A stretch of 64,000 nt of DNA. Source: Paramecium pentaurelia. Taxonomy: Eukaryota > Ciliophora > Oligohymenophorea > Peniculida > Parameciidae. Position numbers and translations under genes: made by a program. Under the pieces are notes generated by a model. The model was given only the letters and a program-made list of their open reading frames with translations. It was not told the origin of the DNA and did not search any database. Below are positions 37,440 to 48,688 of this stretch, one piece after another. How positions within the stretch are numbered: the first letter of the stretch is position 1; each line of letters opens with the position of its first letter. Where the stretch lies: positions 131,764 through 195,763 of the forward strand of contig CAJJDO010000004.1 in the NCBI GenBank assembly GCA_905183005.1, given 5' to 3'.

Positions 37440-39369
37440 TCAATTAAAACTATCTTAATTCTATTAATATTGCATAGATAGTATTTTGTCTATTATTTAT
37501 TTTCTCAAATTAGCTTCATCTTTATTTTTTCTTTATTCTTGTTATTCTTTTATTTTTTTATATTAATTCTATTGAATCTAATACTAATCAAATAATAGAG
37601 TTATTTTAATTTAACTCAATTCAAATTTCTTTACATTAGCCTAATAATCAAATTAATTTAATATTCTAATAATTTCATTATTGTTTTGATATATTTGAAA
37701 GATAAGTTCATTTATCTATTTTTTACTTCCCACACTCTTTTTTACACTAAGCACTTCCTCTATAGGTTTTAATTCATCAGCAATTTATGGATATAATTCT
37801 CCTTCTATCTCATCTAACTTTTCAACACTTTATATTTAAGTAATCTCTTATTTATCTATATATATTATAATATCTAATACATTTGACTATCATCTCTCTT
37901 AAATATTAAATTGTCATCTTATTTTTCTTATATGTATCATATTAATATCTATTTTCCATAGATCTTTCATAAAGTATAGGTTCTTCTAGAATCTGATATT
38001 TAAATAAAATATATTGACTTTATTTATTTGTATAATCAGATATACTATAATCTTCAATATCAATTTTCAAGATAAGAAAATGAAAATAACAATAATCTAA
38101 AGGAATTGCTTAATTGATAGAAAAAATCATTGAATCTAAATCAATTTCTTTATCATCAAAAGACATTGTCCTAACACTAACTTCTTCGGTTATTTTAATT
38201 TATATTAATATTTATTTGCAATAAAAGTACAAGTAGTCTATCTCTAATTAATTTTGAAGATACTTTTAGATTGGAACAATCAATTATCTTTGTTTACTTA
38301 TACAATTTTATAATTTATAAGTATCAAGATCAGTTTTTTAAGATTTCTCTATATATTTTTATAATTTATTTTCAAATTCCTATATTATTGTAATTTATTT
38401 ATTCAATAAAATAATACTTTTACTTTAATTGAATTTTATTAAGACTAATTCTATAATTTCTTATGTTTAAAAAAAGAATAAAAATATATTATCATTTTTA
38501 GGCAATTTTTAAAAATAAATACAATCACCTTTTTTCTTTTCATTAATTGATTAAGTATATACTTGAAATTATTAATTTTTGTAATGAAATATATGAAGTT
38601 TTTTATATAGATATTGCTAATTTATAATTGTAGTATCCAATTTCTAATTTGTTTCAAGTATTTCTGAAAAATTAATTTAAAAAAGATGACCAAAAATATT
38701 TGTAAAATATATATTACTATGATTAAAATAATCAATATTAAAATTGATTATTTCACAAAGAAGCATATTTTCTGATTTTAGAGTGAAAAGATTCATAATT
38801 TAACAATTTTACAATTAGTATATTGAAAATTATTATCCAGTTTATTACATTGATAAAATAATTACTACATTCAAAATAGTTGGATGAATTTCTATCTGCT
38901 AGTATTCAATTTTGATTTAATTTTAAACAAAGCATATTTTACTTGATTATTAAGTTTCTGTAAGTTTATATAACTGAATATTAGGAAATGTACATATTCC
39001 AAAATATATTTCATATATGATTTCATTTTCCATAATACCTATCACTAAAGTGTTATTTTTGAATTTGAACTTAAAATTTTTTGGTTCAAATTAGTACTAT
39101 GTGATTTCTTTATTATTGCTAATTAAACAGATTTGTCCAATTTCAATTTTTTCATAGTTTGACTTGAATTCAAACTTGATTATATTAAATTTGTTATTAG
39201 AATACTCAATTTAAAAAATATCTTCTAAATATTGAAAAAGCATAGCATTTGATTCATTATTTTATGAACTCTATTGTTCATGATTATTCAACATTTGAAT
39301 TAAGTTTGTAGACAAAATTTGCTCTAGTATTTAGTTTTGGTAATTATAATTATATATATAATTATCCAT
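37440..39369 (-). CDS. Large hypothetical protein (634 residues)
   Basis: One 25-nt intron near the 3' end. The first 400 residues alternate short hydrophobic strands and polar turns (TLVIGIMENEIIYEIYFGI and many similar), suggesting a beta-rich or propeller fold. The last 130 residues form a Lys/Gln/Glu-rich coiled coil. This fold order occurs in some nuclear-pore and trafficking subunits, but I see no diagnostic motif and do not assign it. Ile, Asn, Gln and Lys are very abundant, matching the base composition. Confidence 0.65.
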
Positions 39370-40299
39370 TTAAATATATAAATTATTGCTTTTTCAATAT
39401 TATTTTATTACTTACTTTAGAATGATTGGATTAATAGTTCAATAATCTTAATTTCATATTTTAAATTATATTGTCAATAATAATTATTTATATTAATTAT
39501 AAAGATAAATAAAGAGTAGCCATTTTAAATAATAATGGCTCATTTTTTTTAATCAATGAAAATTCAACTAATTTTAAGTTATTAATTTCTAAAGCTCGCT
39601 TTAATATCAGTTTAATGAATAATGAATTCTTATTGATACTTTAAAATTGATTTCTATAAGGATTGGTATACAATATCTAATTTTATTCAGATTTTATATT
39701 AAATATATCTGTATAAAATATATGAATATTTTCTAAATAAAAATTATGTATATAAGAAAATAATATATAATTTAAAGTATTAGTACTGATAAAAATAAAT
39801 TGATATTTAATATATTCCTTTAAAGTAATAGAGTTTTAATAGTAAATCTTTAATTTTTATGATAAGTAAAATAATAAAATACTTTTAAGATGGAAGAGGT
39901 AATTTGGTTTATCAAATATTATAAACGGTTGTAATAAGCTAAATGATTATAAATGATATATATTGGTATAAAATGATTTATGGATTAGATAAAAAGGAAG
40001 CCATATAAGTCGTCGTATAAGTAAGTATTATTGATTGATCAGAATGAGTTTATTGAAATTGATAGTTATATTACATTTTATGTTTTCATTCTAAAATTAA
40101 ATTTGCTTTTTTAGCCTTTTTAACTATAATATTATTTGACTAAAAGCATATCAAATATTTAATCAAGATATAAGTTTCATTATTAATGTTCACAAATTAA
40201 AAATATTACAAAAAGATTTAAATTCTAGAGTTATATCATAACTTTTTTTTTAAATGAAATGAATATTTAAATATGATTTATGTATAATAATTAAAAGAA
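39370..40299. other. Intergenic, about 930 bp, only doubtful small frames
   Basis: AT-rich. Around 39889-40030 a plus-strand frame starts MEEVIWFIKYYKRL, and a second short frame reads YGLDKKEAIQVVVQ before a GTAAGT splice-like donor. The pieces do not join in frame by any clear intron, so this may be a remnant. Confidence 0.4.
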
Positions 40300-41544
40300 T
40301 CATTAACTTAGATACTTCTTTTAGATATCCTAAGATCTTTATAGTAATGTTTCTTAACTTGCAACTCCATATTATATGATTGGATTAGTCATAATATATG
40401 GTGGAACATAAGGTGTTTCAAACTAAGGTTAATAGCAATACATTATTTTATTAGGTTAAATAGTATTAAAAGCATAAGAAGTTGAATAAAAATTAGCTGA
40501 GAGTTGTTCAATATTCTCGAAATTAGGTGTTGCATAATAATAATAATTTTGTTATTATTCTTCTTCTTTTACCAAATCAAAGGATTCATTTGATACTTCT
40601 TTGACTTTTTGCTTACGTTTATGGTCACTATAGTATTCTTAATATTGATCATCATTTGAGGCTTGAGAAGGTTTTTTCTAAACTATATTTTAAGCATTTT
40701 TTGATATTTTGTCTTGTTCATTTATAACATTCTTAAATTAAGATATCCCAATCTAATAATTGTTGTCCTCTATTTTTTCTAATTATTGTGATATTTTAGG
40801 ATTTATATTATATTATACTTTATTAAGTAATTTCTTTTTTTTGCTTTGATTGTGCCTTACTTTTGAAGTGTTTGAAAAAGAGAATTCTTAATTTTTTTAA
40901 GGAATTACATAGTATGGATTTTCAATTTTCAGATATTTCTTTCGCAAATATGAATAAAATCTATTTTTAATTACATTTTCCTATATATTTTTATTATATA
41001 CCGGTCTACCTTATAACATCTTAGAGATTTTACACCATTATGATCCATAATTCATATAACCTTCTACAATACGATTGTCTTCAGCATCTGTAAATGGCTC
41101 TTGATTGATTTCTGGATTTAAATTGTTTACATATCTTTCTCTCACTTATTTACTTGTTCTGTTTGGTATCTTTTTAGCAATTTAAACCCAGTTTTTTTTA
41201 TGTAATTCAACTAATCTCAATAATAATTGATCTTCTTTTTGTGTCCACGATTACCTTTTTCTAAATACCTTATATAATATTAATAAATTTTATACGTTAT
41301 TTGGCTTTATTCTTTTCCATCTTTAAGCACATTGAGAAGGATTTCTATTTTATAAAGCTGGTGCTACAATTAGCCAGTTGGTGCCATACAATTTTATAGC
41401 TTACTTCAGTTAATCATCTTCTTGTTATGACCATGATCTTCTAGAATATTTACTTAAATTTCCAGACTCAGTTTTATTTTTATCTAATCCAATTGGATTG
41501 TCCTCAGGTAAATTATTGTTTTAAATTGATGATAAATGATCCAT
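40300..41544 (-). CDS. Three-repeat Myb DNA-binding protein
   Basis: 398 residues and two introns (27 nt at 41269-41295 and 21 nt). Three tandem Myb repeats occupy residues 33-185: RRSWSQQEDDQLKQAI..W, RQSWTQKEDQLLLRLV..W and EPFTDAEDNRIVEGY..W, each closed by the third helix. The first position of repeat 3 is Phe instead of Trp. The tail is Gln/Tyr/Asn-rich, plausibly transcriptional. c-Myb-type three-repeat proteins regulate transcription in the cell cycle. The first intron is a multiple of three with no stop, so retention would insert nine residues between repeats 1 and 2. Confidence 0.92.
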
Positions 41545-41566
41545 AAATATTATATTAAATATTATT

Positions 41567-42115
41567 TCAAAAAAACTAAAGCTCTGTCTTTTATAAAGCA
41601 AAAATTTGACTGTCTCTTCGAAATAATTATCTATCTTATACTATTACTTAAGAATCAATTACATTTCTTAAAAATATGTCATAATTTTATGGATTAGCTA
41701 TAACTCATCGACCAAACCATTTTATAATATGTTAATCATTTAGAAAAATAATATCATACTTCATCAATGAAAAACAGTTATAAATTTTTTTGTGTTTAAT
41801 TCGATCTATGAATAAATTATCGTATGTTTCATGATAATTATCCTCTAATATTCGAGATCTCATTTAAATAATTCATTCTGTAATATTAGTTTATTTGTTT
41901 TTGATCAAATACAAATAAAATTAATGAATTTCTTTGGCTACAACTTATTTCTAGACTAATTCTCTAATAGTCTAAATAAAATACACATATAAATTTTAAA
42001 GAATATATTTCAAAAGTGAAATTCCATTATTTTTTAAAGATATTTGAACATTTACAAAAATATATCCCAAATTGTACTTGTGAAGTTAAGATTGATAAAA
42101 TTAGAAAATGATCAT
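41567..42115 (-). pseudogene. Possible decayed gene interrupted by two in-frame TGA codons
   Basis: A frame of 183 codons from ATG 42115 to TGA 41567 contains two internal TGA codons, at 41873-41875 (codon 81) and 41705-41707 (codon 137). The three segments have protein-like composition (RSRILEDNYHETYDN and WFGR followed by VIANPQNYD), unlike intergenic DNA here. Each TGA could be a mutated TGG (Trp). No GT..AG pair of usual size removes either stop cleanly. A 23-nt candidate intron upstream leads to another frame that also stops. It may be a pseudogene or a wrongly read spliced gene; TGA is rare enough that chance is not excluded. Confidence 0.35.
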
Positions 42116-42263
42116 TTTTCCCCAATTAAAATTTCAAGAGATTTCATTTCACCTCACTTTAATTATTTTATAAAAAAACATACAAAGTATTTATTTATAT
42201 GTATGATAGAATTATAATAATATTAAAAGTAAGAAAGTTAAGTGAAATATTATTTTATTAAGA

Positions 42264-43208
42264 ATGATGCAAAATTGTGGAATTTGTTATTAAGATTAAA
42301 ATATTGTAAAAATAGAATGTGGACATCTTTATTGCAAATAGTGTTTAAAATAACTTTTTGTTAAATAGCAAGAATTGGATCTAGATAATTTTAGATGCCC
42401 TTTAGATGAATGTAGAAAGAAATTAACTGATAAAACATTGAGTTTATTTATTGAAGATTTTTAAAAAAAATATGAACAATATTTAAAATAAGGTGTTTTA
42501 TTTGGATTAAAGGATAATGAAAAAATGATTTCTTGTTTAAATAAAAATTGTAATTCTTAATTTATAATATGGAAGGATGCAGGTATTTATTAAAATTCAT
42601 TATAATGAGATACTTTAAAATGTCCATATTGCAAATTAGAATATTGCTTAAAATGCAAATTAGAAAGACATGATGGTTTTAAGTGTATTTAAGCATTAAG
42701 ATTGAATCAAGTAACTAAAACTAGAGTAGCATTTTTGGAATAAATTAAATCTTCTAAATTTTAACAAATTTGTCCACATTGTTTAACAGCTGTAGAAAAG
42801 AATAAAGGATGTAATTTTATGACATGTTAATCAAAATCTTGTAGTTCAAAAAAATACTTCTGCTTCAAATGTGGAGAACCTTTAAAATAATCTGAATCAA
42901 TAAGTCATTTCGAAAATGGAGATTCTTTTTATGGAAGATGTAATTTAAAAGTAAATGGGAAATGGGTTGAACAAAATAAATTACCTTAAAATACTATTCC
43001 TTGTCCTTAATGCTTAAATACCAATCCTTTGAATAGTAAAATAGAAGGAAATTTATTAATATGTAATAGTGAATTATGTTCTGATAAAATTTATTGCCAT
43101 TTCTGTAAAATTGAATTAAATAACAATACTATTTTAGATCATTTAGAAACTCATAAAAAAGTTAAAAAAAACTTTTTGTCGCCTATAATTAAATTGTTTT
43201 TTAAATGA
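42264..43208 (+). CDS. RBR-type E3 ubiquitin ligase
   Basis: 305 residues with one 27-nt intron (42583-42609). RING1 begins CGICYQD..CGHLYCKQC. An in-between-RING follows (CLNKNC, CPYCKLEYCLKCK) and then RING2 (ICPHCLTAVEKNKGCNFMTC). The catalytic Cys is expected in the GCN segment. In parkin-like enzymes a His sits two residues later (GGCMHM); here it is Phe (GCNFM). A further Cys-rich block (CPQCLN, CNSELC, CHFCK) closes the protein. RBR ligases pass ubiquitin through a thioester on RING2. Activity without the His is uncertain. Confidence 0.9.
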
Positions 43209-43783
43209 AATATATATTTATCTTAATTAAGATTATTAATTTTATTTATAATTATATGAGAGTTATTCAATATCATAATGATCATCCAAAATTTTTATAA
43301 ATTTAATTAATAATGTTGAATTACACTCATGCTAGTAAAATTTGTGAACATGAGAACATATATTGAAGTAAAATAATTAATTAATTGCAGGCATATGTTA
43401 AAATTTGTATAATTTTAGAAATGCTAAATCAATAATTAAAACAATAACTCCTTATTCAATCAACAAAGAGATAATATTTTAAATAAAAATTTATAAGACA
43501 TAGTTCTTAATTTGAAAGATACAGTAAGAATATCACTCTAAATGCAAATTAAATATTTCTTTTATAAAATGGAAATCATCTCATTATGATTTCATATAAC
43601 TATTATTCTCAAAATCATTTTAGCATAAACTTAAAAAACTTTATTAAGGTAGTCATATATCTCAAATCAGTATCAATATTCAGAACTGAGTCCATAGTTT
43701 TCAGAAAATTTTTAAGTTTATTTTTGATAATTTATTAACTGCTATTTAACAGATTATTTTTTTTAATTATCTTTTTCAAAAAT
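43209..43783. other. Intergenic, no gene seen
   Basis: About 575 bp of AT-rich DNA with homopolymer runs. No supported frame. Confidence 0.5.
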
Positions 43784-45178
43784 ATGGCTAATTCAAGAGA
43801 ACAGCCACTCTCGAAAGGTGATTATCATAATAGAGTTCCAACTCATAATTATAATAAAACTATTAAGACAGTCTATAATGATGAACGTAAGGATCCTGAA
43901 AATTATGTGTAAATTCCTAAAAAAAATAAGGTTTCTTTCGAAACTGAAAATGAAGTTAGAAATAATCAATAATATTATTAAGACAATAATCAATTTGATG
44001 ATCCATTTTCAAATAATCCTTATTATAATAAAGCTGCTTTAGATAAGGTTTGTAACAGATCAATAAAAACATATATAGATTAACCAAATTAGGTTTAAGA
44101 CAATAATGAATAGTAAGGAGGTAATCATAATTAAAATTAATAAAAATAATAATAAAATGAACCAATTTCTTAGTATTATAATAATGAATATAGAAATAGG
44201 TATTAGGAAATCAAAAATTAATATTATAATTAAAATCATTAATATAAATCTATTTTATCACCAAAAGTATATTCCCAGGATTAACTTCATTAATAAGAAT
44301 AATAGTAAATACCTTAAAGCAAATAACTATCAAATTAATAAAGTAAACACAAGTAAGCAAATTAAAGTCTTTATGAAAATCCTTCATTTGGATTAATTTA
44401 AGACTAGTAATAAATATATTAGTAATCGTAAAATTAACCAATCTAACAATAATTTCCTTATTCATAATACCCATCTCAAGATCAACAAAGTGCAAATAAA
44501 CAAAAATTTATTTAAAATTCGACTAGACAATAATATAATAATTCTAATGAGAATTATTCTTAAATTGAATTCTAATAATAAAAATAATGTACTACATATT
44601 AAACTTAATCTACTTAACAATTATATTAAGATTTGCCAATTCAAAAATAATAGTAATTTCACTAAAGATTGCAATATTTAGAAGAATTGAAGAGTAGACT
44701 ACCTAAAAATGATATTTTTTAATAATAAATTGATACAAGAATACCATAAGGTGAACAATACTATAGATAAGTACAAAATGAGAGAATAAATAAAATTAAT
44801 CCTATTTCTGCAGTTAGTAGAATGTAGAGACCAAATGAAATTGATTAAGATAAATATTATTAAGTTTAAGATTATCAAAACTAATATCCTTAAAATAATA
44901 GAAATTATTTACATTAAAAAAGATAAGATTATTAGGATATTTAATTTTAACATATAAATAACTCTAATTAATATATTAACCTTTATAACTCTAATAAATT
45001 AAACAATATTCGTGAGAATAACCATAATTAATCTTATTAGAGATAGAACTATTAATAATAAAAGACTAGAACACCTAATCGATATAGAGAAGACAGCTAT
45101 GAAAGAGACAAATAATGTTTTATGTAACAAACATCACATATACATAAAAATTCATAAACTATCAATTAAAGAAGATGA
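43784..45178 (+). CDS. Asn/Gln/Tyr-rich prion-like low-complexity protein
   Basis: 464 residues in one intronless exon. The first 90 residues are mixed and polar. Thereafter Gln, Asn and Tyr make up most of the chain, with units such as QYYNNEYRNRYQE and scattered Pro and Arg. Gln is almost always TAA or TAG, so with the standard code the gene shatters into many small frames on both strands. One segment near residue 295 (HQRLQYLEELKSRLPKNDIF) looks ordered. Such sequences form condensates or RNA granules in other organisms; that role is inferred. Confidence 0.75.
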
Positions 45179-45292
45179 ATAAATATTTTGTATTTAATAT
45201 TAAATTACTATATATATTATGTATAATTTAAAATGATTATATCAAAATTCAAATGATAATTAAAGCCTACTAATTGAGAAACTTCAAATTAT

Positions 45293-46634
45293 TCATAATA
45301 AAATAATAATTATCAATAAAATCATATTTATCAATTTAATTAAGTTTATTAAAGATGATAATTGAGCACAAGCGGAATTCATTGGCCATGGTACTTTATC
45401 CATCAAACCAAATTCATTATTACAAATAGAATTCTATTTTTGTTTTTCTACCCATTAGACTAAAGTTTGATAAACTGTTCTATTTGAACCTTCAGGAATT
45501 GTCCAATTAGAAGAAAATGATAACTAACTTAAAAATAAACTAGTTTTAATTAATGGAATACCAATCTGATATACAGCTAGGAGCAAAAGACCCTGTATTA
45601 GAATTATTAATCAAAAATTCATTTATAAGTTGACGATATGTTGAGAAAACAAGATCAATAAAATCCTTTTCATTTTTCTAACAATTTTTAAGTGTTAAGT
45701 CTTTTATACATTTTATATTGAGATAGTTGTATAGAAAACTTATATCATAAAAGGGCTAGATAATAAATACTGGTTGTTTAATATATTGCATTAAATTTTA
45801 GAAATAAAAACATTTCCAATTCTGATTAGGAAAATTGTATGCACAATTCTTTTGAGGAACTAAGGTTTCATTATTAGCAATGTAATTCATAATCTTTAAG
45901 GATTATTACAATAAATTTGATCCATTTATTGATTGCATATCAAATAATATGCTTGAGTCAGAAACACATAATATTGAGATATTGTCTGGAACCAATGAAG
46001 TAAGATACTATTCCCATTATAATGCTGCTATTCCTCCAATGGAACAACCAGATAATATTATTATTTCAGCTTTTTAAAATTTTGTTATAAAATGGTCAAA
46101 AATGCTTCTTATTATTAATTCACCTCTAAAATATAATAAATTTGATTAGTAATTAACTTAATCACTTTTATAACCTTAAAAGCCTAAAATAATAATAATT
46201 TATTAATACCACCTCCATCACAATAATTTATGTGAATTAGATTCCAATTATGGAAATAGTAATTTTTTAATTTGTCCTAAGATAATATACCATCAAACTC
46301 AAAAGCACTAGCTCTATTTAATGAACTTCCCTGTTAGGTTTACATCCTTAATTAAATTCATATTTTTACTTTTCAACAGCATTGATTAAAAATTATTCTT
46401 CAGTATTTCCTAAAATAAACCTTGCATTATAAAGCATACTTACTCTCCTCCCTCAAAATAAATAATAAATTTATTCTAACCTTCTTCAAAACCTTATTGA
46501 AAGTAATAAGACTATAACTAATTTTCAATAATTACTCCTAATGTACCATCTAAGCATTTTGCTCTGTCATCTTAAACAAATTATAATTAGAGCAAGAAGC
46601 AGCATTATAGTTATTGAAAAAAAATAAGAAGCAT
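45293..46634 (-). CDS. Notum/pectinacetylesterase-like secreted hydrolase
   Basis: 415 residues and four introns of 22-26 nt. After a hydrophobic N-terminus comes FIIYFEGGEQVC, then HNWNLIHINYCDGGG, LLYFRGELI, and the nucleophile motif IILSGCSIGGIAAL (Ser in GCSIGG). A later SDSSILFD may hold the catalytic Asp. This order matches pectinacetylesterase/Notum enzymes, which deacylate polysaccharides or lipidated proteins outside the cell. Cys residues are plentiful. The last 20 residues are hydrophobic (LINMILLIIIILL) and abut the stop, as in GPI-anchor signals or a tail anchor. Another ATG at 46605 is out of frame, so 46634 is used. Confidence 0.82.
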
Positions 46635-47745
46635 TAATTATTTAAATTAATTTACTTTATTCTTATTGTTTTGAGTTAATGTATCATGAATATACTAAAT
46701 TTTAATTTCTGATGATGGTTGCTATATTTATTTTCAATATAATTAACAATAATTAATTATGGAACCACATTTTTTATAATTTAATGATGTATTCATAAAA
46801 ACTTAGACAAACTAATGATATTCCTTTTAAGTGTATTAGAATTTAAATTCAATAAAATTAGCCTATATTTGAGTCTTCTTTTTAAAAAAAATAAAAATAC
46901 TTATATTTAATATTAAATCGAAATATAAATATTTGGACAATAAACTAGTTTCAGATTTACAGAGAAATTAAAAATGTAATTACAATTATCTTAATAATAT
47001 GCATAAATGGAATATCTTAAAATTACAGAATAAATATAGTAAAATACAATTGTAATATTTCATTTCAAGTTTAAAATTAATTAATTTTTATCTTAAAATG
47101 GCTTATTATTTAGTAAAGTAAATAATCAGATCAAATCATTAATGCCTTATGAAATAAATATAAATAATATTGTCAAAATGTTATACTAATATAGTATTTT
47201 TGTTAAATAAAGTACTCAATTTCAACTTAGAGATTGATAAGTTGTATATCTATGCTTAACTGATTATACATAGTTTAAAGGATAACTATATAAGTTTTCA
47301 CTTAATTATAATAACTTAAATTTTATCCCAGCAATTGTAATATATTCAACTTATTAATTCTATTAATTTGTTATATAAGTACTAATGATATTAATTTAAG
47401 ACTATTCTTAAATAATATCATAGAGTTAGGGACAAATTTGCTTATATTGAATGAATTTTTGAAAAGTTTAGTATTTGAGTCTGACTTTTATAAAAATTAT
47501 AATTATAAATAATATATAGTTATCATCTTAACCTACTTCTTCTTATTTTCTTTTGTTTTTATAATTCTGGCTTATTATGATATAGAATCTAGAATTATTA
47601 TTAAATTTAAGATAGTGATCAACCATTTATTAAAATTAAATAATGAAAAGATATCTAAAAAAATATAATATATTATTATTAATAATTTTAACTTAAGATG
47701 TTATGTTTAATATTTGAATATATCCAACAATTTTTTATAAATCAC
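46635..47745. other. Intergenic, about 1.1 kb, one doubtful open frame
   Basis: AT-rich. A plus-strand frame from ATG 46999 to about 47388 (129 codons) is open, but its Leu/Ile/Gln/Tyr-heavy product and the rarity of TGA make chance likely. Nothing else seen. Confidence 0.45.
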
Positions 47746-48672
47746 TCATATGAGGTTTATTAACTTTTCATAACCTCTCCATATAATATTTAGAATTTTG
47801 CGTACACCTTCAGGTAATTTTTTATTTTCACTTAATTTATCAGCATACCATACTCTAATATATGCTTGGGCATTTTTCATATTTTTATTAAATTTAGTTT
47901 TGAGTAAGACATTTTAGAAAATAATTATTGCATGAATAAATGATGTTTTTTTTAAGAAGATTCCAAATACACAATAAAGGAATAAGTAAATCTCTATTTT
48001 CTATTTTGTTAGGATTACTTCACTTCTATTATCTTGTAGATACCTAGTTATTTTCAATGAAATTTCTTATTATGGATTAATTTATGTCCAAAACTCTGCA
48101 GCTCCAACTAAAAAATGTAAAGCAATTGGTATTTAAAATGCAAAACTATCAATCGTAAATAAAGAAACGATATAGAAAATATTTGATGTGAATTCAAGTT
48201 ATATTATTTTTAAAATATATTCTTTGTAATTATTTCTATTTGGTAGTCCTTATAAACGATGTATAGCAAGCAAGCAAATAAAGATAGATCCAAAATTTAA
48301 AAATTTGTACAATTAAGGTGAAAATAAGAACAATAATGCAGGAAAATATATCACTTTAAGTATTCCTTCTATAACTGTTAAAATAGGAATAGATGGTAAT
48401 TATTATTATTGTTATTATTATTATTATTATTATTACTATGATTATTATGATTATTATGATTATTATGATTACTAATAATTTTCTTATTTTTATGATTAAG
48501 TGTTTGGATTAGGATTTTAAGATTCTGTATTGATATCAAATTCTGGGTCAATATATTTTTTATACCATTTGCGTTTAATTTTATCTATATTTGGAGGCAA
48601 GGGATAGACATTTAGTAGATATTACTAAAAATTTTCATTTCCGTCAAAATCAAATTTACTATATGCTTCCAT
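47746..48672 (-). CDS. TMEM33/Pom33-like membrane protein with polyglutamine insert
   Basis: 308 residues, intronless. The first 70 residues are polar; then comes a Gln/Ser run ending in about twelve consecutive Gln. The rest has three or four hydrophobic segments (IYFPALLFLFSPQLYKF, IVSLFTIDSFAF, IYLFLYCVFGIFL) and the C-terminal pattern seen in TMEM33/Pom33, with conserved YIRVWYAD. TMEM33 relatives sit in the ER and at nuclear pores and shape membrane tubules. The N-terminal extension and polyQ are not part of the family. Its start codon is 16 bp from that of the divergent kinase. Confidence 0.7.
48397..48474 (-). repeat. Polyglutamine/Ser microsatellite (TAA/CAA/TAG repeats)
   Basis: Trinucleotide-rich run encoding Gln-Gln-Ser units and then a Gln block in the TMEM33-like gene. 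In this code both TAA and CAA add glutamine, so slippage of an AT-only triplet can extend polyQ without interruption. Confidence 0.8.
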
Positions 48673-48688
48673 AATTAAAAAAAATAAT
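48673..48688. promoter_or_regulatory. 16-bp bidirectional promoter gap
   Basis: Only 16 AT bases separate the ATG of the TMEM33-like gene (minus) from the ATG of the Aurora-like kinase (plus). Any promoter and both 5' leaders must overlap this gap and the coding sequences, or one start is annotated too far upstream. Confidence 0.6.

Noticed and set aside
43793..44681. Cluster of overlapping short frames on both strands
   Set aside because: All lie inside one intronless plus-strand gene that reads through when TAA and TAG are glutamine.
46999..47388. 129-codon plus-strand frame
   Set aside because: TGA is expected only about once in 60 codons in DNA this AT-rich, and the product is Leu/Ile/Gln/Tyr noise without motifs.
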